From the NCBI RefSeq assembly GCF_007004655.1, contig NZ_ML660104.1, positions 82,195 through 146,194 of the forward strand: a stretch of 64,000 nt of DNA. Direction: 5' to 3'. The translations under genes were made by a program, and so were the position numbers. The notes under the pieces were generated by a model that worked only from the letters and a program-made list of their open reading frames with translations, searched no databases and was not told the DNA's origin. The DNA comes from Exilibacterium tricleocarpae (lineage in GTDB: Bacteria; Pseudomonadota; Gammaproteobacteria; Pseudomonadales; Cellvibrionaceae). Shown one piece after another: positions 18,867-29,604 of the stretch (position 1 is the first letter of the stretch; each line of letters begins with the position of its first letter).

Positions 18867-19141
18867 TGATGCCTTCGCCCACTACTGCATGAATGAAAAC
18901 CAATTATTATTTAAACGTGTAAAATAAGTTTAGGGCTCTCAGGCTACTCAAGAAAAAGCATTCGGGCTCAACTGAGATGTCTAAGTTCGTTTAGTTTATG
19001 TGGCGTATTATGACAAATATATAGAAAAATATATCACTGTAATTGGCGAATCGCCTCGATATATAAATAAAAAAAGTGGGTTTTACAGTGAAAAATTCTG
19101 TTGCATCAAAAGTGCCCCACCAAAGGTAACGGAAGATAGCT

Positions 19142-19627
19142 TTACTTCGTCAGCGACACGGGGATGACATGTGTCGACTTGACTTCCTCCATGACAACAT
19201 AGGTGTGAGTTTGGCTAATGCCCTCAATGGCGGCTAATTTTCCCCCCAGAAATTTCCGGTAACCAGTCATGTCGGAAATGCGGATTTTAATGAGGTAGTC
19301 GAAGCCTCCTGCCACCATACTGCATTCAACCACCTCATCCATCTTCAACATTTTCCGGTTAAATTCGTCCAGATCGGCGGTGGTGGTGTGCTGCAACGAC
19401 ACCTGAATATACGCGACAAGGTTTGAATTCAATTTTTTGGGATTCAGGTGGGCAACATACTTCTCTATATAGTCATTTTTCTCCAGTCGGCGCACGCGCT
19501 CCAGGCAGGGGGTAGGGCTCAGGTTAACGCGGCCGGCCAAATCAATATTAGAGATACGGCCCTCTCTTTGTAAGATATCCAGTATCTTGGCATCAATTCG
19601 GTCGAGTGTATCGCAGCCTTTCTTCAT
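19142..19627 (-). CDS. Lrp/AsnC family transcriptional regulator, likely proline-responsive
   Basis: This 161-residue protein has an N-terminal helix-turn-helix (LDRIDAKILDILQREGRISN, then LSPTPCLERVRRLE) at about 8-60. It is followed by a RAM/AsnC ligand domain with the typical GGFDYLIKIRI and a terminal strand pair. It is divergent from putA across a 546-base gap. In PutA systems without a ribbon-helix-helix domain, an Lrp-type activator (PutR-like) commonly controls putA. The position supports that role here, but the ligand is inferred. Confidence 0.9.
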   Translation of the reverse strand: MKKGCDTLDRIDAKILDILQREGRISNIDLAGRVNLSPTPCLERVRRLEKNDYIEKYVAHLNPKKLNSNLVAYIQVSLQHTTTADLDEFNRKMLKMDEVVECSMVAGGFDYLIKIRISDMTGYRKFLGGKLAAIEGISQTHTYVVMEEVKSTHVIPVSLTK

Positions 19628-20173
19628 TATTATTCGCCTTTTTTATGAAATAAACGATATTGATAGCAATCGGTTTCCACGCTCGGGTAATGACTGGCTT
19701 CTGACTCTACCCTGTCGGGTTCGGAGTATTTATGTGCCAAGTTAGGGGAATAAACACTTTCGTCCATCCGTTAACAATCAAATTTGCTGGACATCTCACG
19801 CGACTTTATGCACGGACGGCCATGCTGCCGGGACACCGCTGCCAACCTGTCGACTGAATTCCGGTCGATGAAGAGGCTTCAGCACGAATTATTTATCACT
19901 ATGAAATGCTACGAATACCTTAGATTGTACCGAATAAATGCGAAATATAGAAAATAATATTTCACGCAATCCCCTACAATGCGACCTGTTGTCGGGGGAA
20001 AAATGCAGGGATTATGTGAATCCTCCAGGCAGGACGATATCATGCCTTTGGGGACCCTGCTGGGTGCCAAATACCCAACGCTCTATGCCAACCGCGCCCA
20101 GTTGGAAGGAGATCAATTTCTTGGTATTGGTCGACTTTGATGTAGAGTCCCCCTTTTTACACAAGATATCAAA
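19628..20173. other. Divergent intergenic region between Lrp regulator and putA
   Basis: This is a 546-base promoter region. A 79-codon open frame on the plus strand (19938-20177) has no recognisable product and overlaps the putA start, so I do not call it. The notable element is the AT-rich inverted repeat at 19942-19963. Confidence 0.5.
19942..19963. promoter_or_regulatory. Candidate Lrp-type operator upstream of putA
   Basis: GAAATAT and ATATTTC form a perfect inverted repeat around an AT-rich centre, about 210 bases before putA. Lrp/AsnC proteins bind AT-rich imperfect palindromes of about 15 bases. The match is to type only, with no strict consensus. Confidence 0.35.
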
Positions 20174-23100
20174 GTGAATGATACCGAGTTTACTACCATG
20201 CTATTCGATGTTCTAAACCCACTAAGGAAAGAGATTCGTTGTAACAGCCATATGGCGGAAGAGCAGATGGTTGAGCAGCTGTTGCAAAACAATCCGCTGC
20301 AACCCGCAGCTCGCGAACGCGTCGAGAGTATGGCTCTGGGGTTGGTGGAGCAATGCCGCACTTCCCCTGAAAACCAGGGACTGCTAGACGCATTCCTGCA
20401 GGAATACAGCCTATCGACGCAGGAGGGTGTAGCGCTAATGTGCCTGGCTGAGGCGTTGTTACGTGTACCCGACGGTCTAACCGCGGATCGCCTTATCGCC
20501 GAGAAGATTCATTCGGGACATTGGTATAGTCACATTGGAAAATCCAGTAATCTGTTTGTCAATGCAGCGACCTGGGGCTTGATGTTAACGGGCCGTGTCG
20601 TTGGCATGGATGCCGGTATCACCGAAAACCCGGCTAAGTGGTTGCGGGCACTTGTCAGTCGGCTGGGCGAGCCCGCCGTACGTTTCGGCGTCTTGCAGGC
20701 GATGAAGCTCTTAGGGCAGCAGTATGTATTGGGGCGTAATATTGTTGAGGCTATTAAGCGCGGTGCGAAAGAAAATCCCACGGGCACACGCTTTTCATTC
20801 GATATGCTGGGCGAGGGTGCCCGTACTTTTGAAGATGCGAAGAAGTACTTTGATGCTTACATGTTAGCTATTCGAGAAATTGGTCAGCGTAACGATGCCG
20901 ACAATGTTTACGCCGCCAATGGTATCTCTGTCAAGCTAACCGCTCTGCACCCCCGATATGAATTCAGTCACCAGGAATCAGTTTTGGAGGAACTGGTTCC
21001 CCTGGTCGCCCGGTTAGCACGGGAAGCGAAGAAGTTTAACATCGGATTCACGATTGACGCAGAGGAGGCGGCTCGCCTGGATATTGGACTTGATGTGTTC
21101 CAGGCGTTGGCTGTCGATCCAGCACTTGAGGACTGGGACGGTCTGGGTTTTGTGCTGCAAGCCTATCAGAAAAGGGCATTGAGTGTAATTGACTGGCTTG
21201 TTGCTCTCGCCAGAGTCAGTAACCGCCGCCTGATGGTGCGGTTGGTGAAAGGCGCTTACTGGGATGCCGAGATCAAACATGCGCAAGAACTCGGCCTGGT
21301 TGATTACCCGGTGTTTACCCGCAAGTCTCACACGGATCTCAGTTATCAGGTCTGTGCCGGTCGTCTACTGGCCGAGAAAGACACTATTTTTCCTCAGTTT
21401 GCCACCCACAACGCCTATACTGTGGCCTCGATAATTGAGTTGGCGGGTGTGGGTGGTGATTATGAATTTCAACGTTTGCACGGTATGGGCGATCTGTTGT
21501 ACGGCCAACTTGGGCCAGTACAGGACAGGCAACCGCCACTGCGTGTGTATGCACCGGTGGGAAGTCACAGTGATCTGCTGCCCTATCTAGTACGTCGTTT
21601 ACTGGAGAATGGTGCAAACTGCTCTTTCGTCAACCAGTTCCTCAATGCCGATGTGTCGGCCGCGAGTATTATCGGTAACGTTGAAGCTACAATTCATGCC
21701 CTACCGGGTTCCCGTCACACCGGGATACCAGTGCCGCGTGATATTTTTACCGCTTTCGGTGAGCTGCGAAAAAGTGCCCGGGGAATTGATCTCGATGACG
21801 CCCTCGCCGCCGACAAACTTTGTCAGGCGGCTGGAGAAACCAGGCGCTTTGGCTGGCGGGCCGGTCCGGTAATCAATGGACAAATGTGCACAGGCAAGCT
21901 CCAGCCATTGAGCTGTCCGGCTGATACCAGCATCACTGTGGGGCAATACACCAACGCTACAGACCAGGATGTTGCTAATGCACTAACATCTGCCGACATG
22001 GCGCAGCCTTCCTGGCAGGCGTTGGGCCCCGATGCGCGCGCGGTGATTTTGGAACGAGCTGCCGACCTGATGGAAGAGCGTATGGCGTTACTGACCGGGT
22101 TGATCAGTTATGAGGCCGGTCGCACGCTTGATGATAGTGTTTCAGAGGTGCGCGAGGCGGTTGATTTTTGTCGGTATTATGCGTTACAGATCCGCCGTAT
22201 TACCGATCAGCCCCCCGATTCATCCAGCCTGGCCCAGGGGCGCGGTGTATTTGTGTGTATTAGCCCCTGGAATTTCCCCCTGGCTATTTTTGTTGGGCAG
22301 GTTGTCGCAGCTCTGGCTGCTGGAAATACCGTTATTGCCAAACCGGCCGAACAAACACCAATGGTGGCGGTACAGGCTGTGCTAATTATCCAAGAGGCCG
22401 GGGTGCCGGGAGATGTCCTACACCTACTTATCGGTCCTGGCTGGTATCTTGGCCCGCTATTGATGGCCGACCGGCGGGTGGCCGGTGTGGCGTTTACCGG
22501 CTCAACTGAAACCGCGCGTCGTATTCAGGACGACCTGGTTACCAGAGGTGGTACCTTGCCGCCGTTAATTGCCGAAACCGGGGGTCAGAACACCATGCTG
22601 GTGGACTCCACCGCGCTGCCTGAGCAAGTGGTTGACGATGTGGTGCAGTCGGCCTTTTTGAGTGCCGGACAGCGCTGCTCGGCGCTGCGTGTGCTATTGA
22701 TTCAGGAAGAGGTGGCGGAGAGTGTCATCAGTATGCTCAGAGGCGCGCTGGAGACGCTGACCGTTGGTGAACCCTGGAGGCTCAGCAGTGATATCGGTCC
22801 TGTAATCGATAAAAAGGCACTGCAGATGTTGCGTTGCCATATCGATCGTATGCACGCTGAAGCTATATTTGTCGGCAGCGCAGTCATTCCGGAGGGTTGT
22901 CCGGAAGGAAACTACATAGAGCCTCATATATTTGAAATAAACAGTATTTCCCAGTTGGAGGGTGAAGTATTTGGGCCGATTCTACACGTGATGCGTTACC
23001 GGGCCTGCGACCTCGATAATGTGTTGACTCAGATAAATGAGACAGGCTTTGGACTCACCCTTGGTATTCACAGTCGTATTAACAGCTTTGCTGACACCGT

Positions 23101-23983
23101 ATTTTCTAAGACCCGTGTGGGTAATACCTACATTAACCGAAACATGGTTGGTGCTGTTGTCGGTGTCAATCCGTTCGGTGGACAGGGGCTATCGGGCACG
23201 GGTTATAAAGCCGGCGGTCCACACTACCTTTTACGTTTCACCAACCTTTGGCGGAGTCCTCCCATTGGAGGCGTCGCTGTGAAAGCCGAGCCTTTGACAG
23301 CGGAAAGCAGGAGTGCGTTGTTGTTGGCGCAAAAAGCCCAGTGGCATTGGAATGGCCTGACGGGCGAACAACGCGCCACTAAGCTGAACAATGTCTTGAC
23401 AATCAGTGGTGTAAGTGATTTGACCATCCCCTCCGTACTGTTGCGTTGTGGGGCATTGCTTGAAGAGGCCAGTGCAATGTTTACGGAAACAACTTTGTTG
23501 CCGGGACCAACGGGTGAGCGAAACGAGCTATCTTTGCATGGTCGAGGTGTGTTTCTTATTTGTGCCAGTGAGAATAGCTTTAGTTATGCTGTGCAGCATA
23601 CTATTGCCGCACTCGCTGCCGGAAATGCGGTGTTACTGGTGGCGGAAACTACTGAAGACGCGGCCTGTGTTGAGGTAATAGCAACATGGGTGCACCGCTT
23701 TTTGCCGGAGGCGCTTGTTGCGGCGATAACCACTCCATCGCAGTTTATCGCACTGGCAGGCCAAAGTGATATAGCCGGCATTGTTACAAAAAACACCCAC
23801 GGCATTGCTGCTATTCTCGCCGCGCGAGCTGGGCCGATTATCCCACTGCTCACTGAGCCGGTCTCTGATGGGGTACAATCCTTAGCTCTGTTGCCTTATG
23901 CTGTGGAGAAAACCAAAACCAACAACATCGTCGCAACAGGTGGTAACGCCTTATTACTAAATTTAACGGAAACTATCGCTTAG
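20174..23983 (+). CDS. putA: Bifunctional proline dehydrogenase / delta-1-pyrroline-5-carboxylate dehydrogenase PutA
   Basis: The protein has 1,269 residues. The FAD-binding PRODH barrel occupies about 80-480 (RLVKGAYWDAEIKHAQELGL, KSHTDLSYQ, FATHNAYT, FQRLHGMGD, YAPVGSHSDLLPYLVRRLLE). The P5C dehydrogenase occupies about 530-1010 (CISPWNFPLAIF, FTGSTETARRI, catalytic Glu801 in AETGGQN and Cys835 in SAGQRCSALR). A weaker ALDH-like C-terminal domain fills about 1030-1269. Together these oxidise proline to glutamate at the inner membrane, feeding quinone and NADH. No ribbon-helix-helix precedes the PRODH part, so this PutA should not repress its own gene. The start is GTG at 20174 with a poor ribosome binding site; ATG at 20201 is an alternative. 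Confidence 0.96.
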   Translation: MNDTEFTTMLFDVLNPLRKEIRCNSHMAEEQMVEQLLQNNPLQPAARERVESMALGLVEQCRTSPENQGLLDAFLQEYSLSTQEGVALMCLAEALLRVPDGLTADRLIAEKIHSGHWYSHIGKSSNLFVNAATWGLMLTGRVVGMDAGITENPAKWLRALVSRLGEPAVRFGVLQAMKLLGQQYVLGRNIVEAIKRGAKENPTGTRFSFDMLGEGARTFEDAKKYFDAYMLAIREIGQRNDADNVYAANGISVKLTALHPRYEFSHQESVLEELVPLVARLAREAKKFNIGFTIDAEEAARLDIGLDVFQALAVDPALEDWDGLGFVLQAYQKRALSVIDWLVALARVSNRRLMVRLVKGAYWDAEIKHAQELGLVDYPVFTRKSHTDLSYQVCAGRLLAEKDTIFPQFATHNAYTVASIIELAGVGGDYEFQRLHGMGDLLYGQLGPVQDRQPPLRVYAPVGSHSDLLPYLVRRLLENGANCSFVNQFLNADVSAASIIGNVEATIHALPGSRHTGIPVPRDIFTAFGELRKSARGIDLDDALAADKLCQAAGETRRFGWRAGPVINGQMCTGKLQPLSCPADTSITVGQYTNATDQDVANALTSADMAQPSWQALGPDARAVILERAADLMEERMALLTGLISYEAGRTLDDSVSEVREAVDFCRYYALQIRRITDQPPDSSSLAQGRGVFVCISPWNFPLAIFVGQVVAALAAGNTVIAKPAEQTPMVAVQAVLIIQEAGVPGDVLHLLIGPGWYLGPLLMADRRVAGVAFTGSTETARRIQDDLVTRGGTLPPLIAETGGQNTMLVDSTALPEQVVDDVVQSAFLSAGQRCSALRVLLIQEEVAESVISMLRGALETLTVGEPWRLSSDIGPVIDKKALQMLRCHIDRMHAEAIFVGSAVIPEGCPEGNYIEPHIFEINSISQLEGEVFGPILHVMRYRACDLDNVLTQINETGFGLTLGIHSRINSFADTVFSKTRVGNTYINRNMVGAVVGVNPFGGQGLSGTGYKAGGPHYLLRFTNLWRSPPIGGVAVKAEPLTAESRSALLLAQKAQWHWNGLTGEQRATKLNNVLTISGVSDLTIPSVLLRCGALLEEASAMFTETTLLPGPTGERNELSLHGRGVFLICASENSFSYAVQHTIAALAAGNAVLLVAETTEDAACVEVIATWVHRFLPEALVAAITTPSQFIALAGQSDIAGIVTKNTHGIAAILAARAGPIIPLLTEPVSDGVQSLALLPYAVEKTKTNNIVATGGNALLLNLTETIA

Positions 23984-24279
23984 TGTGTTAGTAGTGCTAT
24001 TTTTAATCGTTATATGAAATCGGTACCTTGGTATGGATTGTACACTTTCAATAAATCAAGAGTCTGTGTCGATGGAGATGCCGTGTGAAAAGAACGACAG
24101 GCAGAAATTTTCAGAGGATTGTGGTAGATCATTGGCATTGGAAAGAAACTATCCAGATGTAAGTTGCGATCAAGATCGAGAATTAGAACACGGATTTATC
24201 CTCAGCTATAATTGATCCCCGGGCCAGATTTGCCGTTTTTCACAATGAGCGGCGGTTAACCTAGGCTGGAGAATAAGTA

Positions 24280-26769
24280 TCAGTCCGCGGGAGTGCTCTG
24301 TTGGTGCTTGATCAAATTGGAGATGATCTGTTTCAGCTTATCAGGGTCAACTGGCTTATGGAGACAATCCTTACCAAACGCATAAATGGCCTCCATGCTG
24401 TCACTGCTCGTCTCGCCGGTTATGATGACCGTAGGTATTTCACGCTGCAGTTTGGCATAGAGGGTTTTGACCACTTCCACACCGGTCTTATCATCACCGA
24501 GCCAATAATCCGCAATGATAATGTCCGGTACAATTTGCTCCTCTGTGATAGCGCATATGGCTTGCTTTGATGACCCAACTGCCAGGGCCACGCCTCCCCA
24601 GGATTCGATCAGCAGTGTCATACTGTCGCGAATGGTGATGTCATCGTCGATTATCAGCGCGACTATGTGTTGACCCAGAGGCAGATTGATTGAGCCGGCG
24701 GGTGGTGATAGTGAGTTAGAGGAATGATCGTAGGGAACTTGCAGCGAAAAAACCGCACCCTTTCCGATTTTTGAGCGTAGGTTTATCGAAATATTCAGCA
24801 AAGTGGTTAGGCGTTTGACGATAGCCAATCCCAGGCCCAGCCCGGGGTCTTGACCTTGCTCTTGAGTGCGACTCTTCAGTTGATAGAACTCTTGAAAGAT
24901 ATTATCGTGTTCCTCTTCGGGGATGCCTGGGCCTGTATCCCATACTTGTAGTAGCAGGTAGTATTTTCTCGTTCGACCGCACACCAAAACACCACCTTTG
25001 TTGGTGTGACGAATGGCGTTTTCTATTAAATTGGTTAAAATACATTCCAGCTTTTGCGGATCGGTAAGTACCGTACAATCTGTTCTGCGAAAAGTCAGGC
25101 GTAGCCTCTTTAGTCGCGCTGTGTAGTCATTGTCGTTTTGCAACCTTTCAAAGATTTCACTTATTGCAACATGCTGGATGTTTGCCTGCACGGTGTTGGA
25201 GTCAAGTTTTGAAATATCCAACAGCGACTTCAGCAGCGATTCCAAGGTGCGAAAGGCCGATCGACATTTGACCAGGACTTCATCCACTCCAGGTGCTTTG
25301 TCATAGAGAATGCGCAGGTAGAAACCCAACGCCTGCAAAGGTTGGCGCAAATCATGGCTGGCAGCCGCGATAAATTCAGACTTGGCCTGGTTGGCTTCTA
25401 CAACCTTTGTATTACCTTCGACGAGCAGCCTATTGGCTTCGCCGAGTTCGTTCGTTGCACGGTCGAGTGCGAGGGTGCGCTCTCTTACCCGACGCTCCAG
25501 ATTGACCTTGGCTTCCGTCTGAATACATGTGTTTTCCTGCATTAGCGTTCGCATGCGATGTGCTAAGGCAAATGACAGTAGAACCGCTGCCAGGGTCGAT
25601 CCAATTTGCACGCCGCGAGCAGTCAGGACGCTAGCCGGGAGTACACCGTGAATCATAAGATCGGTGCTAGTCAGACCCGCCAGCAGGCATAGCCAGGCCA
25701 ACAAAAAATACCTCGCTTCGATAATGCCTTGGCGCATCGCTATAACTGTGGTCGCTATTGCCATGAAAATTGCGCCAAATGCTAAAACAGACATTGTTTG
25801 AAGAGCGAGAGGTGTTACGCCAACCGCCAGCCATATTGCACAGTGCATTAACGTCAAGAAGGAATGGTAAAACATAAGCCTGTTAAGTAACGGAAAAATC
25901 ACTGCGCCACGCAGAAAATGACGGGTAAACAGAAGTACGCTGGCAATACATAAACCAACCAATAGAAAATTGACCGGGTAGTTGAGGTCGCCGTTGTCGG
26001 GCCAGACATACTCATAGGCCAGGCCGTCTAAAACGGCCTGGAACGCCACAAAACTGGCGATACAAAAGCAGTAGTAGAGGTAACTGATGTCGAGTGCGGA
26101 TAGAAACAGTATCAGGTTATAAAGAAGCAAGGCTGCGATGGCGCCATAACATAAACCGATCCACATTTGTTTATGCGATTCACTGACTGCAAAAACTTCT
26201 GGCCGTGAGACAAAAATCGGGACCGATACTAAACCTGTAGTCTTAATCCGCAGATAAATTTTTACGGTTTCTCCTGTATTTAGATTAAGCTCGAAAGTTG
26301 GGTTCCGCACACGTATCGACCTGTTTGATATTGGCAGGGAGTCCCCTATCCGTGCATGTGTAACCTCTGAGTCAGACCTGATCACATAAGTATCTATCAG
26401 GTCTAATAGCGGGTTCTGTACTTCCAACCACCAATGTTCCTGGTGCGGATGAGCGTTGGTAACAGACAGACGGAACCAGTAGGTCGAGGTACCTATTCCG
26501 AAGTTGGCTGCCGACTTTTCAACTCTGGTGAAAACCGGACCTGCCATAGACTTCACATCAGATAGAGTCCAACTGCCAACCTTATCTTCCAGGTATTCAA
26601 TGTATCCAAGTGTGGCATAGTGATTGTGTGTTTCCGAAACAACCAATGATCCGGGTGTATCGGCGAAAGTCGAATACATAAACCCCAACACGCATAAAAT
26701 AAACCAGAATGCAGTCGCCCCGCCCCGTACCATGTTGAACCCGTTAAGTGCATATTTACCTAGAGCCAT
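24280..26769 (-). CDS. 7TMR-DISM hybrid sensor histidine kinase, paralogue 1
   Basis: The protein has 829 residues. After an N-terminal hydrophobic segment comes a 7TMR-DISMED2-like extracytoplasmic domain (about 45-195, with FGIGTSTYWFRLSVTN and HWWLEVQNP). A seven-helix membrane block follows (about 205-400), then a coiled linker. The HisKA domain has ASHDLRQPLQ with His472, the HATPase has WDTGPGIP and GLGLGLAIV, and the C-terminal receiver has IIDDD, Asp754 in IIIADYWLG and the lysine of LHKP. It probably senses a carbohydrate-like or lipid ligand outside the membrane and relays phosphate to its own receiver. It is closely similar to the two kinases upstream and arose by tandem duplication. 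Output may reach the NarL-type regulator at 32799. Confidence 0.92.
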   Translation of the reverse strand: MALGKYALNGFNMVRGGATAFWFILCVLGFMYSTFADTPGSLVVSETHNHYATLGYIEYLEDKVGSWTLSDVKSMAGPVFTRVEKSAANFGIGTSTYWFRLSVTNAHPHQEHWWLEVQNPLLDLIDTYVIRSDSEVTHARIGDSLPISNRSIRVRNPTFELNLNTGETVKIYLRIKTTGLVSVPIFVSRPEVFAVSESHKQMWIGLCYGAIAALLLYNLILFLSALDISYLYYCFCIASFVAFQAVLDGLAYEYVWPDNGDLNYPVNFLLVGLCIASVLLFTRHFLRGAVIFPLLNRLMFYHSFLTLMHCAIWLAVGVTPLALQTMSVLAFGAIFMAIATTVIAMRQGIIEARYFLLAWLCLLAGLTSTDLMIHGVLPASVLTARGVQIGSTLAAVLLSFALAHRMRTLMQENTCIQTEAKVNLERRVRERTLALDRATNELGEANRLLVEGNTKVVEANQAKSEFIAAASHDLRQPLQALGFYLRILYDKAPGVDEVLVKCRSAFRTLESLLKSLLDISKLDSNTVQANIQHVAISEIFERLQNDNDYTARLKRLRLTFRRTDCTVLTDPQKLECILTNLIENAIRHTNKGGVLVCGRTRKYYLLLQVWDTGPGIPEEEHDNIFQEFYQLKSRTQEQGQDPGLGLGLAIVKRLTTLLNISINLRSKIGKGAVFSLQVPYDHSSNSLSPPAGSINLPLGQHIVALIIDDDITIRDSMTLLIESWGGVALAVGSSKQAICAITEEQIVPDIIIADYWLGDDKTGVEVVKTLYAKLQREIPTVIITGETSSDSMEAIYAFGKDCLHKPVDPDKLKQIISNLIKHQQSTPAD

Positions 26770-26894
26770 CTAGTTGAATAGGGCGGTTATCATTACTGCT
26801 GGCTCCAAATTGGAAATCTGGGTGAGGAATAGTCGCTGCAATGGGTAGCAGCAACTACTTCATGTTAAACGTATCATATAGGACTAAGAGAGGC

Positions 26895-26918
26895 CATAGT
26901 CCAAAAGGCGTATTTAAA
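26895..26918 (+). promoter_or_regulatory. Conserved element CATAGTCC-N5-GCGTAT, copy 2
   Basis: The sequence reads CATAGTCCAAAAGGCGTATT, then TAAA. It lies 126 bases upstream of kinase paralogue 1 (leftward start at 26769), in the gap to paralogue 2. Confidence 0.5.
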
Positions 26919-26995
26919 AACGCTTATATCCCCCAGGTACAGTAGTGCGCTGTTTAGCGACTCTCTCCATAATTGCAGCATGATGCCAGCGGTAT

Positions 26996-29521
26996 TTATC
27001 GGGCCGTCGGTGTATTGTGCGGTCGATTGATCAAATTGGAGACAATCTGCTTCAACTTGTCGGGCGCAACCGGCTTGTGAATAAAGTCTTTACCGAACGA
27101 ACGAATGGCTTCTATGCTGTCTTTACTCGTTTCACCCGTGATGATGATCGTAGGAATACTTTGCTGTAGCTCGGCATAGAGAGCTTTAACCAGTTCCACT
27201 CCACTTTCATTCTCACCTAATTGGTAGTCCGCAATGATAATATCCGGAGTGATTTGCTCTTCGGTGATAACGCGCATGGCTTCGTTGGATGATCCAACGG
27301 CCAAGGCCGCTCCTCCCCATGACTCGATTAGCAGTGTCATACTATCGCGAATCGAGGCATCATCATCGATCACCAGTGCCACCATATGGTGATCAATCGA
27401 CGGATCAGGCGTGTGGATAGGTGGTAATGGTGACTTGGTTACATGACCGTAGGGAACTTGCAGGGAGAATACCACACCCTTGCCCAAGGTCGAGCGCAGA
27501 CTCATAGGAATACCCAACAGGGTCGCTAGACGCTTGACTATTGCTAATCCCAGACCCAATCCGGGGAGCTGACTTTGGTCTTTGATCCGGTTCTTCAGTT
27601 GATAGAACTCCCGAAAGATATTGTCGTGTTCTGCATCGGGGATGCCCGGACCTGTATCCCACACCTGCAGCAACAAGTAGTGTTCGCGTCGGCGACTACA
27701 TACCAAGATGCCTCCCTCGGTGGTGTAGCGAATAGCGTTATTAATTAAATTGCTCAAGATGCGTTCCAATTGTTGTGTATCGGTGAATACCGTGTACCTG
27801 GTGCCCCGAAAGATCAGCCGCAGCCCCTTGAGCCGAGCTGCATAGTCGTTGGCGTTCTTCAATCGTTCAAAAATGTCGTTAATTGCGATATGTTGAAAAT
27901 TTGCCTGTACGGTGTTGGAATCAAGTTTGGAGATATCCAACAGCGATTTCAGTAGTGATTCCAAGGCGGTAAAAGCTGATCGACACTTTGCCAGTACTTC
28001 GTCGACTCCGGGCGACTTGTCATACAGAATGCGCAGGTAAAATCCCAGTGCCTGCAAGGGTTGACGAAGATCGTGACTGGCTGCTGCGATAAATTCAGAT
28101 TTAGCCTGATTGGCTTCCTCGGCTTTCACATTGCTATCGCGGAGTAGCTTATTCGCTTTGCCGAGTTCACTCATTGCATGGTCGAGTTCGAGAGTGCGTT
28201 CTCTTACTCGGCGCTCCAGGTTGATTTTAGCCTCCGTCTGAATACGGGTATTTTCCTGCATTAAAACCCGCATGCGATGCGCCAACCCGAATGATAACAG
28301 AACGGACACCAATACGGTGCCAATTTGGATACTGCGGAAGGTAAAGAAATTGGCCGCCACTTTGCCATGGACCATAAGATTGAAACCAATAACACCCAGC
28401 AGCAGGCATATCCAGGCAATCAGTAAATATCTCGCCTCTACAATACCGTGGTGCAATGCTATAACGGTTGCCGATATCATTAGGAGCATTACTCCAAATG
28501 ACAATACGGAGAAAATAATAATCGTTAGAGGTTCTATTTCAACTGCAAACCATACTGAACCGTACAGAAAAACCAGGACGGAGCAAGTGAGTATTACCTG
28601 GTTAAGCTTCGGGAAAATCTCCGCTCCGCGTAAAAAGCTACGGGTAAACTGCAATGTCGTGGCAATACATAAACCAATGAGAAAACAGGCAGTGGGTCGG
28701 TTGAGCGCGCCGTTGCCGGGCCAGATATGTTCATGGGCCAGACCGTCCAGGACAAACTGAAAAATCCCACAGCTACCGACACAAAGGCAGTAGTAGAAGT
28801 AGTTGACATCGCGTGTGGATATGAACAGGATAAGATTGTAGAGCAATAAAGCAAGAATAGTCCCATAACATAAACCAATTAACGCCTGTATGTGAGATTC
28901 TTTGACAGCGAAAACTTCAGGTCGTGAAATAAAAATTGGGACTGAAATCACCCCTTTGGTTTCAACTCGCAGGTAGATTTGCGCGACTTCATCCGTGGCC
29001 AGATCGAGATTGATAACTGGATTTCGCACGCCTATCGGTCTAGTCGATATAGGAACCAGAGCCCCCGTTTGCGTGTGCGTGCTGACCGTACCGGATTTGA
29101 AGATGTAAGCGTCTATCAGATCTAATGCGGGATTGCGTACTTCCAGCCACCACTGTGGTTGTTGGGGATGGGTATTTGTGACTGATAAGCGAAACCAGTA
29201 GACTGAGTTGCCAAAGCCGAAATTAGCCGATTGTTCAACATTGGTGAAAAGTGCTTCAGATATGGGACCGACATCTGACAAGGCCAGTTTTCCCGTTTTG
29301 TCCTCAAGGTATTCGAGATAACCAAGTGTGTCATAGTGATCGCGCTGTTCCATTAGAACCAGTGGTTTCGCGGCCGCCCCAACGACGGGAAGTAAAAAGC
29401 ACAAGATGCGCAGGAAGAGCCAGAGCAGAGCACTGCTGCGCAGTGTCGCTTTAATCAACACGATTGTATATGTCAGAAGCCGTCTGACATCATGGCGGAA
29501 AACTGTCACTTTATCGTTCAT
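26996..29521 (-). CDS. 7TMR-DISM hybrid sensor histidine kinase, paralogue 2
   Basis: This 841-residue protein has the same domain order as paralogue 1: signal/membrane segment, DISMED2-like sensor (FGFGNSVYWFRLSVTN), seven membrane helices, HisKA with His483 in ASHDLRQPLQ, HATPase (WDTGPGIPDAEH, GLGLGLAIVKRL) and a receiver (VIDDDASIRDS, IIIADYQLGENESG, FIHKP). The sensor and membrane parts differ more from the paralogues than the kinase core does, so ligand preference has probably diverged. The start is ATG at 29521. Its upstream gap is filled by the remnant of a further kinase copy. Confidence 0.92.
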   Translation of the reverse strand: MNDKVTVFRHDVRRLLTYTIVLIKATLRSSALLWLFLRILCFLLPVVGAAAKPLVLMEQRDHYDTLGYLEYLEDKTGKLALSDVGPISEALFTNVEQSANFGFGNSVYWFRLSVTNTHPQQPQWWLEVRNPALDLIDAYIFKSGTVSTHTQTGALVPISTRPIGVRNPVINLDLATDEVAQIYLRVETKGVISVPIFISRPEVFAVKESHIQALIGLCYGTILALLLYNLILFISTRDVNYFYYCLCVGSCGIFQFVLDGLAHEHIWPGNGALNRPTACFLIGLCIATTLQFTRSFLRGAEIFPKLNQVILTCSVLVFLYGSVWFAVEIEPLTIIIFSVLSFGVMLLMISATVIALHHGIVEARYLLIAWICLLLGVIGFNLMVHGKVAANFFTFRSIQIGTVLVSVLLSFGLAHRMRVLMQENTRIQTEAKINLERRVRERTLELDHAMSELGKANKLLRDSNVKAEEANQAKSEFIAAASHDLRQPLQALGFYLRILYDKSPGVDEVLAKCRSAFTALESLLKSLLDISKLDSNTVQANFQHIAINDIFERLKNANDYAARLKGLRLIFRGTRYTVFTDTQQLERILSNLINNAIRYTTEGGILVCSRRREHYLLLQVWDTGPGIPDAEHDNIFREFYQLKNRIKDQSQLPGLGLGLAIVKRLATLLGIPMSLRSTLGKGVVFSLQVPYGHVTKSPLPPIHTPDPSIDHHMVALVIDDDASIRDSMTLLIESWGGAALAVGSSNEAMRVITEEQITPDIIIADYQLGENESGVELVKALYAELQQSIPTIIITGETSKDSIEAIRSFGKDFIHKPVAPDKLKQIVSNLINRPHNTPTAR

Positions 29522-29604
29522 GAATTTGAGCTATCTAATCGAGAGCAAATGCATCAATTGGCTCTTATACCCTGTTGTTGTTCTACCCGTTCCAATACAA
29601 CACG

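Noticed and set aside
19938..20177. 79-codon frame between the Lrp regulator and putA
   Set aside because: No ribosome site, no family features, runs through the putative operator and overlaps the putA start.
24033..24215. 60-codon frame after putA
   Set aside because: No ribosome site or recognisable sequence; the 296-base gap shows nothing else.
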